Assembly (NCBI RefSeq): GCF_001654915.1 | Contig: NZ_LXEQ01000056.1 | Reading direction: 5' to 3' (one strand) | Origin: Buttiauxella ferragutiae | Lineage (GTDB): Bacteria; Pseudomonadota; Gammaproteobacteria; Enterobacterales; Enterobacteriaceae | DNA: 64,000 bases | Part shown: positions 6,998 through 16,674 of the stretch, piece after piece | How positions within the stretch are numbered: the first letter of the stretch is position 1 | Layout of the letters: every line of letters starts with the position of its first letter | Program-made: the position numbers and the translations under genes | The notes under the pieces: generated by a model | Seen by the model: only the letters and a program-made list of their open reading frames with translations | The model's database searches: none | Told to the model about the DNA's origin: nothing

Positions 6998-9900
6998 ATG
7001 GGAGATATTATGCGTCCGGTTCCGTTCGAAGAACTTTTGACGCGCATTTTCGATGAGTATCAGCAGAGCAATTCTATCTTTGGAATTCCGGCTCAACAGT
7101 TTTATCGGGCGGACACGCCTTCCACATTTAATGTGTTTGGTGAAACCTGTGAAACGCCGATTGGCCCTGCTGCTGGCCCTCATACTCAATTAGCCCAGAA
7201 TATTGTCGTCTCCTGGTTAACGGGTGGCCGTTTTATCGAACTGAAAACCGTGCAGATCCTTGACCGCCTGGAGCTTGAAAAACCGTGTATTGATGCGCAA
7301 GACGAAGCCTTTAATACCGAGTGGTCTAGCGAATTTACGCTACCAAAAGCCTACGACGAATATCTCAAAGCCTGGTTCATTCTCCATTTGCTGGAAAAGG
7401 TCTTTACGCCGCAACCGCGAGACGCGCAAAAGTCATTTATCTTCAACATGAGTGTCGGATACAACCTCGACGGTATTCGCCAGCCGCCGATGCAGCAATT
7501 TATCCATTCCATGATGGATTCCTCGGCGCACCCAGATTTCGCGCGTTACCGCAAAACGTTGCAAAAATGGCTGCAAAACGAGTCGTTCATTAACCGCTTT
7601 GCATTACTGGCAGAACGCAAATCTGAACTGGCGGTACTGGCTGAATCCATCCCCGCCACGCTGGTCACCGGGGTTACGCTGTCGACCATGCACGGCTGCC
7701 CGCCAGATGAAATCGAAGCCATTTGCCGCTACATGCTGGAGGAAAAACACTTAAATACTTTCGTCAAACTCAACCCGACGCTGCTCGGTTATCCGCGCGT
7801 CAGAGAGATTCTGGACACTTGCGGCTTCGACTACATCGGCCTGAAAGAAGAGTCCTTCGGCCATGATTTGAAACTCCAGCAAGCACTGGACATGCTGCAA
7901 CGTTTAATGGCACTGGCGAAAGAAAAACAGCTCGGATTTGGCGTTAAGTTAACCAACACCCTCGGCACCATTAATCACAAAGGCGCGTTACCGGGTGAAG
8001 AGATGTATATGTCGGGGCGTGCACTGTTCCCCCTGTCGATCAACGTCGCGGCGGTACTCTCACGCGCCTTTGATGGCCTGCTGCCTATCTCCTATTCCGG
8101 CGGTGCCAGCAAATTCACCATTCGCGATATTTTTGAAACCGGGATTCGCCCGATCACTATGGCTACGGATTTGCTCAAGCCTGGCGGTTACCTGCGTATG
8201 CTCGACTGTATGCGCGAGCTGGAAAAATCCAGCGCCGCTGCGCTCACGCGTGTTGACGTTGAACGCCTGGAAGCGCTGGCAAAACGCGCCATCAGCATGG
8301 AATACACCCAAAAACACTGGAAATCAGAAGACCAGATTGATGCTGGCGGCCCGTTGCCGCTCACCGATTGCTACGTCGCCCCTTGCGTCACGGCCTGCGC
8401 GGTGAAGCAAGATATTCCTGAATACATTCGCCTGATGGGTGAAGGCCGTTATACCGATGCGCTGGAAGTGATTTACCAGCGCAACGCACTGCCTGCCATC
8501 ACCGGCCATATTTGTGACCACCAGTGCCAAAGCAACTGTACGCGCCTGGATTACGACAGTGCGCTTAACATTCGCGAACTCAAAAAGGTGGCGCTGGAAA
8601 AAGGCTGGGAAGGCTATAAACAGCGCTGGCATAAGCCTGCTGGCTCAGGTAGCCGCCATCCGGTAGCGGTGATTGGCGCGGGCCCAGCCGGGCTTTCCGC
8701 TGGTTACTTCCTCGCACGGGCGGGTCACCAGGTCACGCTATTTGAACGCGAAGCCAACGCAGGCGGCGTGGTAAAAAACGTGATACCTCAGTTCCGTATT
8801 CCGGCTGAACTTATCCAACATGACATTGATTTTATCGCTGCCCATGGCGTGAAGTTTGAATATAACTGCTCGCCGGATCTGACCTTTGAACAATTGCAAA
8901 AAGACGGTTTCCACTATGTGCTGGTCGGCACCGGGACCGATAAAAACAGCGGTGTGAAACTGGCGGGTGACAACCGCAATGTCTACAAATCGCTGCCCTT
9001 CCTGCGTGATTACAATCGCGGTGTGAACCTGAATCTTGGTAAGCACGTTGCCGTAGTGGGTGCTGGCAACACGGCGATGGACTGCGCGCGTGCCGCCCTG
9101 CGTGTGCCTGGCGTCACCGATGTCACCGTGTTGTATCGCCGCACCGCCAGCGAAATGCCCGCCTGGCGGGAGGAGTATGAAGAAGCGCTGGAAGATGGCG
9201 TGAAGTTTATGTTCCTGACCAACCCAGAGCACTTTGCCGCAGACGGCAGCTTAACGGTACGTAAGATGGAATTAGGTGAGCCAGACAGTTCAGGCCGCCG
9301 CCGCCCTGTGGCTTCTGAGCAAAGCGAAACGCTGCAATTCTCCGCCTTAATTACCGCCATCGGCGAACAGCAAGATTGTGCAGCGCTGGCCGCAATGGGC
9401 GTGCCACTGGATGAACAAGGCTGGCCTGCGGTGGCGTCGGCCACTGGCGAAACCACCAAACCTGGCCTGTTCCTGATTGGTGACGTGCAAAGCGGCCCGT
9501 CTTCCATTGTGGCGGCTATCGGCACCGCACGACGGGCGACGGATGCCATTTTGTGGCGCGAAAACATTCAATCGAGCCACGGTGACAAGCACTGGAACAA
9601 CGTCGACCCGCAGCATGTTTATCAACGCAAAGGCAATATCGCCGTCAACCTGGTGAGTAAAAACGACCGCAATAATTTTGTGAAACAGGAGGCTGAACGC
9701 TGCCTGGAATGTAACTACATCTGTAGTAAATGCGTCGATGTCTGCCCGAACCGCGCCAACGTTTCGATTGCCGTTCCTGGTTTCCAGAACCGCTTCCAGA
9801 CGCTGCACCTTGATGCTTTCTGCAATGAATGCGGCAACTGCGCCCAGTTCTGCCCGTGGCAAGGCAAACCGTATACCGACAAATTGACGGTATTCAGCCT

Positions 9901-10108
9901 GCCAGAAGACTTCACCAACAGCAGCAACCCAGGCTTTTACGCTGACGGCAACGACGTCAGCATCCGCCTGCACCAAAAACTGTGGAAGTTAACGCTTGAC
10001 GATGACAGCCAGTTCCACCAGCCGCCGCACGAGCTTGGCGAGATCTGCAAAATTATCAGCCACGTGCATAAACATCATCGTTACCTGTTAGGAAAAGTGG
10101 AGGCCTGA
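6998..10108 (+). CDS. ygfK: Fe-S/flavin oxidoreductase YgfK (selenate reductase-like subunit)
   Basis: 1036 residues, orthologue of E. coli YgfK throughout. Residues 1-430 resemble a dihydropyrimidine-dehydrogenase-like TIM barrel (STMHGCPPDEIEAICRYM near 230). A glutamate-synthase-type Fe-S region follows (CYVAPCVTAC near 457, CDHQCQSNC near 507), then an FAD site (VIGAGPAGLSAG near 555) and an NADPH site (VVGAGNTAMDC near 684). Two ferredoxin-like clusters end the protein (CLECNYICSKCVDVCP near 901, CNECGNCAQFCP near 941). It probably passes electrons between XdhD/YgfM and a pyridine nucleotide or reductase. E. coli YgfK is linked to selenate reduction and anaerobic purine use. GGAG precedes the ATG; ssnA starts two bases after the stop. 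Confidence 0.92.
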   Translation: MGDIMRPVPFEELLTRIFDEYQQSNSIFGIPAQQFYRADTPSTFNVFGETCETPIGPAAGPHTQLAQNIVVSWLTGGRFIELKTVQILDRLELEKPCIDAQDEAFNTEWSSEFTLPKAYDEYLKAWFILHLLEKVFTPQPRDAQKSFIFNMSVGYNLDGIRQPPMQQFIHSMMDSSAHPDFARYRKTLQKWLQNESFINRFALLAERKSELAVLAESIPATLVTGVTLSTMHGCPPDEIEAICRYMLEEKHLNTFVKLNPTLLGYPRVREILDTCGFDYIGLKEESFGHDLKLQQALDMLQRLMALAKEKQLGFGVKLTNTLGTINHKGALPGEEMYMSGRALFPLSINVAAVLSRAFDGLLPISYSGGASKFTIRDIFETGIRPITMATDLLKPGGYLRMLDCMRELEKSSAAALTRVDVERLEALAKRAISMEYTQKHWKSEDQIDAGGPLPLTDCYVAPCVTACAVKQDIPEYIRLMGEGRYTDALEVIYQRNALPAITGHICDHQCQSNCTRLDYDSALNIRELKKVALEKGWEGYKQRWHKPAGSGSRHPVAVIGAGPAGLSAGYFLARAGHQVTLFEREANAGGVVKNVIPQFRIPAELIQHDIDFIAAHGVKFEYNCSPDLTFEQLQKDGFHYVLVGTGTDKNSGVKLAGDNRNVYKSLPFLRDYNRGVNLNLGKHVAVVGAGNTAMDCARAALRVPGVTDVTVLYRRTASEMPAWREEYEEALEDGVKFMFLTNPEHFAADGSLTVRKMELGEPDSSGRRRPVASEQSETLQFSALITAIGEQQDCAALAAMGVPLDEQGWPAVASATGETTKPGLFLIGDVQSGPSSIVAAIGTARRATDAILWRENIQSSHGDKHWNNVDPQHVYQRKGNIAVNLVSKNDRNNFVKQEAERCLECNYICSKCVDVCPNRANVSIAVPGFQNRFQTLHLDAFCNECGNCAQFCPWQGKPYTDKLTVFSLPEDFTNSSNPGFYADGNDVSIRLHQKLWKLTLDDDSQFHQPPHELGEICKIISHVHKHHRYLLGKVEA

Positions 10109-10110
10109 TT

Positions 10111-11439
10111 ATGTTGATTCTGAAAAATGTCACCGCCGTACAGTTTTCTCCGGCGCAAGTACAACACAACGTTGATATTGCGATTGAAGGTAGCGAAATC
10201 GTCAACGTTGGTCCCGGGCTGGCGACAGATTACCCGCAGGCCACGGTAAAAGAGATGCACGGGCGCATCGTGATGCCGGGCATGGTCTGCGCACATAACC
10301 ATTTTTACTCGGGGTTATCGCGCGGCATCATGGCGCAAATCCCGCCCAGCCCGGACTTTATCTCGACGCTCAAAAACCTGTGGTGGCGACTTGACCGCGT
10401 ACTTGACGAAGAATCGCTCTACTACAGCGGGCTGATTTGCTCACTGGAAGCGATTAAAAGCGGCTGTACTTCGGTGATTGATCACCACGCGTCACCGCAT
10501 TACATCGCCGGTTCGCTCAGCACCTTACGCAACGCCTTCCTGAAAGCCGGGCTGCGCGGCATGACCTGTTTTGAAACCACCGACCGCAACGGCGGGATGG
10601 AGGAACTGGAAGCTGGCGTCGAAGAAAACGTTAATTTTGCGCGGCTGATTGATAACGCGCGAAGTGCCGGAAAAGAGCGTTATCTGGTTGAAGCTCATAT
10701 TGGCGCTCACGCTCCCTTTACCGTGCCGGATGCCGGGCTGGCGATGCTTTCAGGCGCGGTTAAATCCACGGGCCGTGGCCTGCATATTCACGCCGCCGAA
10801 GATCGCTACGATGTTTCTCATAGCCATGACAAATACGGCAAAGATCTGCTGGTGCGCCTCGCAGAGTTCGACTTGCTCAACAGCAAAACGTTGATTGCCC
10901 ACGGCCTTTACCTGTCGAAAGAAGATATTCGCCTGCTCAATGAGAAAGACGGGTTCCTCGTCCACAACGCCCGCTCCAACATGAATAACCATGTGGGCTA
11001 CAACCATCAGCTTGCCGAATACCACAACCTGGCGCTGGGCACCGACGGTATCGGGTCGGATATGTTCGAAGAGCTGAAGTTCGCCTTCTTCAAACACCGT
11101 GATGCAGGCGGCCCACTGTGGCCTGACAGTTTCACCCGCTATTTGTGGAGCGGTAACGAACTGCTGGCGCGCAACTTTAATGCCAAATTTGGCAGCCTGG
11201 CGGCAGGCTATAAAGCCGACCTCACCATTTGTGATTACTTATCGCCAACGCCGCTACAGGCCGAAAATATCGCCGGCCATCTGGCGTTTGGCCTCGGCTC
11301 ATCGAGTGTTCATAGCGTGATGATTGATGGCGTGATGGTTTATGAAGACCGCGAGTTCGCCTTCGATTGTGAGCCGATTTACGCCGAAGCCAGAAAGGTG
11401 GCAGCAAAAATGTGGCGACGTATGGATTCGACAAAATAA
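10111..11439 (+). CDS. ssnA: Putative aminohydrolase SsnA
   Basis: 442 residues of the metal-dependent amidohydrolase (chlorohydrolase/cytosine deaminase-like) family. Metal ligands are visible: VCAHNHFYSG near residue 66, EAHIGAHAPF near 194, HIHAAEDRYD near 228, IAHGLYLS near 264 and GTDGIGSDMF near 313. The ribosome site (GGAGG) lies in the last codons of ygfK and the gap is two bases, so translation is coupled. In E. coli it was named for a stationary-phase viability effect; in gut purine degraders ssnA is needed for urate use. The exact substrate is unknown. Confidence 0.9.
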   Translation: MLILKNVTAVQFSPAQVQHNVDIAIEGSEIVNVGPGLATDYPQATVKEMHGRIVMPGMVCAHNHFYSGLSRGIMAQIPPSPDFISTLKNLWWRLDRVLDEESLYYSGLICSLEAIKSGCTSVIDHHASPHYIAGSLSTLRNAFLKAGLRGMTCFETTDRNGGMEELEAGVEENVNFARLIDNARSAGKERYLVEAHIGAHAPFTVPDAGLAMLSGAVKSTGRGLHIHAAEDRYDVSHSHDKYGKDLLVRLAEFDLLNSKTLIAHGLYLSKEDIRLLNEKDGFLVHNARSNMNNHVGYNHQLAEYHNLALGTDGIGSDMFEELKFAFFKHRDAGGPLWPDSFTRYLWSGNELLARNFNAKFGSLAAGYKADLTICDYLSPTPLQAENIAGHLAFGLGSSSVHSVMIDGVMVYEDREFAFDCEPIYAEARKVAAKMWRRMDSTK

Positions 11440-11480
11440 TCACGCCTGGCGGACACCAGTCTGACCGAAGAGAGGAACAT

Positions 11481-12260
11481 ATGATTAAGCAATTTTTCCG
11501 TGTCACGACCATTGAGCAAGCGATGGAACTGAAGGAACACTACAAAGATAGCGCGGTGTGGATGGCGGGCGGCAGCAAACTCAATGCCACGCCAACGCGC
11601 ACTGAATGCAGCGTGGCGATTTCTTTGCAAGGTTTGCCACTCGACGAAGTGGACTGGGACAACGGCACGCTGCGCATTGGTTCGCTGATCACTTTGCAAA
11701 AACTGCGCGACACCGTTTTTATCCCGCAAGCCCTGAACGATGCGCTGGGTTTTGTCTATTCACGCCATGTGCGTAACCAGGCCACTTTGGGTGGTGAAAT
11801 TGCCGCCCGCCAGGCCGAATCGGTGATTATCCCCATCTTGCTGGCGCTGGAAACCGTGTTGCTGTTTGCCGATGGTGAAACCTTAACGCTGGAAGAGTAT
11901 TTGCAGGCTCCGGGCGACCGCTTATTGGTCGAAGTGATTATTCACGACCCATACCGCCGCTGTGCGACGCGTAAATTCAGCCGTTCCGCTGCCGGTTGGT
12001 CGGTGGTCACCGCCGCCGTTGCCATCACCGAAAACGAAGAGATCCGTATCGCGCTGGATGGCGTGGCGGAAAAACCGCTGCGCTTGCGCGACGTAGAGTC
12101 GCTGGCTTTAGAAGGCGAAGCACTGGAAAAGGCGGTGGGTGCGGCAATTTATCCACGTGCAGACTTATCGGGCAGCGAAGCGTTTAAACGCCATATTGCC
12201 GGTGTGCTGGTCGCTGACCTGCTGACCGACTGCCAGCAGCAAGATGAGGTAACAAAATGA
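11481..12260 (+). CDS. ygfM: FAD-binding subunit of molybdenum hydroxylase (YgfM)
   Basis: 259 residues with the CO-dehydrogenase medium-subunit/XdhB-type FAD fold. The flavin-binding stretch WMAGGSKLN lies near residue 30 and RNQATLGGEIAA near 112. The start at 11481 follows GAGGAA by four bases and matches E. coli YgfM. An upstream in-frame extension runs back into ssnA and has no support. The stop overlaps the xdhD start by four bases (ATGA), so the two subunits are made together. Likely role: flavin subunit taking electrons from XdhD. Confidence 0.9.
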   Translation: MIKQFFRVTTIEQAMELKEHYKDSAVWMAGGSKLNATPTRTECSVAISLQGLPLDEVDWDNGTLRIGSLITLQKLRDTVFIPQALNDALGFVYSRHVRNQATLGGEIAARQAESVIIPILLALETVLLFADGETLTLEEYLQAPGDRLLVEVIIHDPYRRCATRKFSRSAAGWSVVTAAVAITENEEIRIALDGVAEKPLRLRDVESLALEGEALEKAVGAAIYPRADLSGSEAFKRHIAGVLVADLLTDCQQQDEVTK

Positions 12261-15127
12261 TGATTCACTTTACGCTGAACGGAACACCCCGTGAAATTGA
12301 CTGCATGGCCGGGGAAAATGTGCAAAAACTGTTGTTCGGGCTGGGTTTACACTCGGTGCGCAACAGCGACGACGGCTTTGGTTTTGCCGGTTCAGATGCC
12401 ATTTTGTGCAACGGAATCATCGTTAACGCCTCTTTACTGATTGCCGGGCAACTTGAAGGCGGCGAGATAAAAACCGCCGAATCACTTGGCAGTTGGAACC
12501 AGTTAAGCCTGGTACAACAGGCGATGGTCGATACAGGCGTAGTGCAATCAGGCTACAACGACCCTGCCGCCGCGCTGATTCTCACCGATTTACTGCAACG
12601 AATTGCGTCACCGACTCGCGAAGATATTGATGATGCATTGTCAGGGTTGTTCAGCCGTGATGCCGGTTACCAGCAGTTTTATCAAGTGGTCGATCTGGCA
12701 AAAACACGTCTGACCGACCCCACTTACCAGCCCACCGTCACCCCAACCTTTCGCCATGACCTCGCGGTTATCGGCAAGCGTCATCCGAAAACCGATGCGG
12801 CGATGATGGTGCAGGCCAAACCGTGTTATGTCGAAGACCGCGTTCCTGCGGATGCCTGTGTGGTGAAGATGTTACGCAGCCCGCACCCGCACGCGCTGAT
12901 TACCCGTCTGGATGTCAGCAAAGCGGAAGCCTTGCCCGGCGTGGTTCATGTGATCACGCATAAAAACTGCCCGGATATTTATTACACTCCAGGCGGGCAA
13001 AGCGCGCCCGAACCTTCGCCGCTTGACCGCCGCATGTTTGGCCTAAAAATGCGCCACGTCGGCGATCGCGTTGCGGCGGTGGTCGCAGAAAGTGCCGAGA
13101 TTGCCCTGGCAGCACTTAAGCTTATCGAGGTTGAATACCAGGTTTTAAAACCGGTGTTGTCGATTGACGAAGCGATGGCGGCTGATGCCCCACGCGTGCA
13201 TGACGAAAAAGTGGTTTACGTCAACGGTGCGCCAGCGGACCTCGAAGCGCAAAACAGCCAGGCTGCCGATCGTGACGAGCACATGATTATCAATTTCCCG
13301 ATTGGCGCTCGCCCGGAAAAAAACATCGCCGCCGGTATTCATGGGCGCATAGGTGACGTAGACAAAGGCTTTGCCGACGCCGAAGTGGTTATCGAGCGCA
13401 CCTACGAATCCAAACAGGTGCAACAGTGCCCGACTGAAACCCACGTTTGCTTCACCCGCTGGGTGGGTGACCGTTTGGTTATCCATGCTTCAACCCAGGT
13501 TCCGTGGCACTTGCGCCGCCAGGTCGCGCGTTTAGTGGGGCTCAAGCAACATAAAGTCCATGTCATCAAAGAGCGCGTCGGCGGCGGTTTTGGTTCCAAG
13601 CAGGATATTTTGCTGGAAGAAGTTTGCGCCTGGGCGACCTGCGTAACCGGACGCCCGGTCTATTTCCACTACACCCGCGAAGAGGAGTTTATCGCTAACA
13701 CCTCGCGCCACGTCGCCAAAGTGACGGTAAAAATCGGTGCCAAAAAAGATGGCCGTCTGACCGCCATCAAGATGGATTTCCGCGCCAATACTGGCCCGTA
13801 TGGCAACCACGCCCTCACGGTGCCGTGTAATGGCCCTGCGTTGTCGCTGCCGCTTTATCCTTGCGATAACGTCGATTTCCAGGTCACCACTTACTACAGC
13901 AATATCTGCCCAACCGGCGCATACCAGGGCTACGGCGCACCCAAAGGGAACTTTGCGCTGACCATGGCAATGGCTGAGCTGGCGGAAAAACTGGGTATCG
14001 ACCAGTTAGATATGGTGGAAATTAACCGCGTCCGTGAAGGCCAGGAGTTGAAAATCCTCGGGGCGATTGGCGAAGGGAAAATGCCCACCTCAATTCCAGT
14101 CGCAGCCAGTTGCGCGTTAGAACCGATATTGCGCAAAGGCCGCCAGCTGATCGACTGGGATGCACCCAAACCGGTAGAGGGCGACTGGCATACCGGGCGT
14201 GGCGTTGCCATCATCATGCAGAAATCGGGAATCCCGGATATTGACCAGGCCAACTGCATGATCAAACTGGAATCTGACGGGACGTTTATCGTCCACTCCG
14301 GTGGTGCCGATATCGGTACTGGCCTTGATACCGTGGTCGGGAAGTTGTCGGCTGAAGTGCTGTGCTGCCCGCTGTCTGATATCCACGTGATTTCGGGTGA
14401 CACCGACCACGCGCTGTTCGACAAAGGCGCTTACGCCTCCTCTGGCACCTGTTTCTCCGGTAACGCGGCGAAAAATGCCGCGGAGAATTTACGCGATAAA
14501 ATTCTCTTCCACGGCGCGCAAATGCTCGGCGAACCGCTGGAAGATGTGCAACTGGCCGCACCAGGTATTGTGCGCGGCAAGCAAGGCGAAGTGAGCTTTG
14601 CGCAAATTGCCCACAAGGCCGAAACCGGCACCGGATTCGGGACGTTAGTTGCCACCGCCAGTTATATCACCCCGAATTTCGCCTTCCCGTTTGGGGCAAA
14701 CTTTGCCGAAGTGGCGGTGAATACGCGTACGGGTGAAATCAAGCTCAACAAGTTCTACGCCCTGCTCGATTGTGGTACGCCGATAAACCCAGACCTCGCA
14801 TTGGGGCAAATCTATGGCGCATCGATGCGCGCCATCGGGCATAGCCTGACTGAAGAAATTCAGTATGACGCCCACGGCATCCCACTGACGCGCGACCTGC
14901 GTACCTATGGTGCGCCGATGATTGGCGATATTCCCCGTGATTTCCGCGCATTTCTCGTTCCCAGCGAGGACCATGTTGGGCCGTACGGTGCCAAGTCTAT
15001 TTCAGAAATTGGCGTCAACGGCGCGGCTCCCGCTATTGCGACAGCGATCCACGATGCCTGCAAAGTGTGGCTGCGAGAGTGGCATTTCACCCCTGAGAAA
15101 ATCCTCCATGCCTTAGGGAAACTGTAA
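12257..15127 (+). CDS. xdhD: Molybdenum hydroxylase large subunit XdhD (putative hypoxanthine/purine oxidase)
   Basis: 956 residues, full length for E. coli XdhD. Residues 1-165 have the two-domain ferredoxin fold of xanthine dehydrogenase, but the cluster cysteines are gone (SGYNDPAAAL and LFSRDAGYQQ stand where CGYC and CRCTGY normally occur). Residues 185-956 are the molybdopterin part: GGGFGSKQD near 443, AYQGYGAPKGN near 554, and the expected catalytic glutamate in SISEIGVNG near 917. It probably hydroxylates a purine, with electrons going to YgfM/YgfK. Accessory genes yqeB/yqeC nearby suggest the selenium-dependent subclass. A BIME follows the stop. Confidence 0.9.
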   Translation: MMIHFTLNGTPREIDCMAGENVQKLLFGLGLHSVRNSDDGFGFAGSDAILCNGIIVNASLLIAGQLEGGEIKTAESLGSWNQLSLVQQAMVDTGVVQSGYNDPAAALILTDLLQRIASPTREDIDDALSGLFSRDAGYQQFYQVVDLAKTRLTDPTYQPTVTPTFRHDLAVIGKRHPKTDAAMMVQAKPCYVEDRVPADACVVKMLRSPHPHALITRLDVSKAEALPGVVHVITHKNCPDIYYTPGGQSAPEPSPLDRRMFGLKMRHVGDRVAAVVAESAEIALAALKLIEVEYQVLKPVLSIDEAMAADAPRVHDEKVVYVNGAPADLEAQNSQAADRDEHMIINFPIGARPEKNIAAGIHGRIGDVDKGFADAEVVIERTYESKQVQQCPTETHVCFTRWVGDRLVIHASTQVPWHLRRQVARLVGLKQHKVHVIKERVGGGFGSKQDILLEEVCAWATCVTGRPVYFHYTREEEFIANTSRHVAKVTVKIGAKKDGRLTAIKMDFRANTGPYGNHALTVPCNGPALSLPLYPCDNVDFQVTTYYSNICPTGAYQGYGAPKGNFALTMAMAELAEKLGIDQLDMVEINRVREGQELKILGAIGEGKMPTSIPVAASCALEPILRKGRQLIDWDAPKPVEGDWHTGRGVAIIMQKSGIPDIDQANCMIKLESDGTFIVHSGGADIGTGLDTVVGKLSAEVLCCPLSDIHVISGDTDHALFDKGAYASSGTCFSGNAAKNAAENLRDKILFHGAQMLGEPLEDVQLAAPGIVRGKQGEVSFAQIAHKAETGTGFGTLVATASYITPNFAFPFGANFAEVAVNTRTGEIKLNKFYALLDCGTPINPDLALGQIYGASMRAIGHSLTEEIQYDAHGIPLTRDLRTYGAPMIGDIPRDFRAFLVPSEDHVGPYGAKSISEIGVNGAAPAIATAIHDACKVWLREWHFTPEKILHALGKL

Positions 15128-15139
15128 ACCGGTAATGGG

Positions 15140-15227
15140 GTCGGGTGGCGCTCGCGCTTATCCGACCTACGAAAATCGTGGATGACGGGCTTTTGTAGGG
15201 TGGATAAGCGCAAGCGACATCCACCAT
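15140..15227. repeat. REP pair (BIME) between xdhD and xanQ
   Basis: GTCGGGTGGCGC..GCTTATCCGACCTAC followed by GTAGGGTGGATAAGCG..GCGACATCCACC. It fills most of the 125-bp gap and could damp read-through from the enzyme genes into the transporter genes. Confidence 0.85.
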
Positions 15228-15252
15228 TACTGGTAGGTACAGGAGTGTCCAG

Positions 15253-16647
15253 ATGTCTGATTTCAGTAATGCCGATTCTGAACTGGTTTATGCACTGGAA
15301 GACAAGCCACCGTTTTACCAGTCTTTAGTGGGCGCTATCACCCACCTGTTAGCTATCTTTGTGCCGATGGTTACGCCTGCGCTGATCGTTGGTACAGCAC
15401 TACAACTCTCAACGGATACCACTGCCTATCTGGTTTCAATGGCGATGATTGCCTCAGGTATTGGCACCTGGTTGCAGGTCAATCGTTATGGCCCGATTGG
15501 TTCGGGTTTGTTATCAATTCAGTCAGTTAACTTCTCATTTGTCACGGTAATGATTGCGCTGGGCAGCGCAATGAAACGCGATGGTTTTCATGAAGAGTTG
15601 ATTCTCTCCTCTTTAATGGCCGTCTCTTTTGTGGGTGCGTTTCTGGTGGTCGGCTCATCATTTATTCTGCCATCACTACGACGTGTCATTAGTCCGACCG
15701 TGAGTGGCGTGGTGGTGCTAATGATTGGCCTGAGTTTGATTAAGGTCGGCATTATCGACTTTGGTGGAGGCTTTGCCGCCAAAAGCAGCGGCACCTTTGG
15801 GAACTACGAGAATATCGGTCTGGGGCTGCTGGTGTTGCTGGTGGTGATTGGCTTCAACTGTTGCCGCAGCCCACTGCTGCGCATGGGCGGGATTGCCGTC
15901 GGGTTAACTGTTGGCTATGTGGCAGCGCTTTTTTTGGGAATGGTCGATTTCAGCAGCTTACGCAATCTGCCGCTGATCACGATTCCCGTGCCATTTAAAT
16001 ACGGCTTCAGTTTTGAGTTTCAGCATTTCCTGGTGGTCGGCACCATTTATCTGCTTAGTGTGCTGGAAGCGGTCGGGGATATTACAGCTACGGCCATGGT
16101 ATCTAACCGCCCGATTAAAGGTGAGGAGTTCCAGGCTCGCCTGAAAGGTGGGGTAATGGCTGATGGTCTGGTATCGGTTATCGCGTCAGCACTGGGCTCA
16201 TTACCGCTGACCACCTTCGCGCAAAACAACGGCGTTATTCAGATGACGGGGGTGGCGTCACGCCATGTTGGCCGTCTTATCGCTGTGATTCTTGTCCTCC
16301 TCGGGTTTTTCCCGGTTATCGGGCGCTTCTTTACCACCATTCCCGCGCCGGTACTGGGCGGAGCAATGACCCTGATGTTCTCGATGATCGCCATTGCCGG
16401 GATTCGCATCATCATCTCTAACGGCCTACGGCGGCGTGAAACCCTGATTGTGGCCACATCACTAGGGCTGGGGCTTGGCGTTTCATACGATCCGGATGTG
16501 TTCCGCATTTTGCCCGCTTCGTTATTCGTGCTGGTGGAAAACCCCATCTGCGCCGGAGGCCTGACGGCCATCATCCTGAATTTGCTTATCCCGTTAAGAC
16601 AAAAAGAGACCAGTGCAACCCCGGTGGCGACCGAAGAACCGGAGTGA
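15253..16647 (+). CDS. xanQ: Xanthine:proton symporter
   Basis: 464 residues with about 14 hydrophobic segments; nucleobase-ascorbate transporter (NAT/NCS2) family. The NAT signature QNNGVIQMTG is near residue 324, and SFVTVMIALGS near 97 is in the expected first half. The closest recognised relative is E. coli XanQ (YgfO), an inner-membrane high-affinity xanthine symporter. AGGAG precedes the start. guaD follows after 27 bp in the same direction, so uptake and deamination are probably co-expressed. Confidence 0.92.
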   Translation: MSDFSNADSELVYALEDKPPFYQSLVGAITHLLAIFVPMVTPALIVGTALQLSTDTTAYLVSMAMIASGIGTWLQVNRYGPIGSGLLSIQSVNFSFVTVMIALGSAMKRDGFHEELILSSLMAVSFVGAFLVVGSSFILPSLRRVISPTVSGVVVLMIGLSLIKVGIIDFGGGFAAKSSGTFGNYENIGLGLLVLLVVIGFNCCRSPLLRMGGIAVGLTVGYVAALFLGMVDFSSLRNLPLITIPVPFKYGFSFEFQHFLVVGTIYLLSVLEAVGDITATAMVSNRPIKGEEFQARLKGGVMADGLVSVIASALGSLPLTTFAQNNGVIQMTGVASRHVGRLIAVILVLLGFFPVIGRFFTTIPAPVLGGAMTLMFSMIAIAGIRIIISNGLRRRETLIVATSLGLGLGVSYDPDVFRILPASLFVLVENPICAGGLTAIILNLLIPLRQKETSATPVATEEPE

Positions 16648-16674
16648 GTGCTGTGAATCACTGAGGATTAAAAC

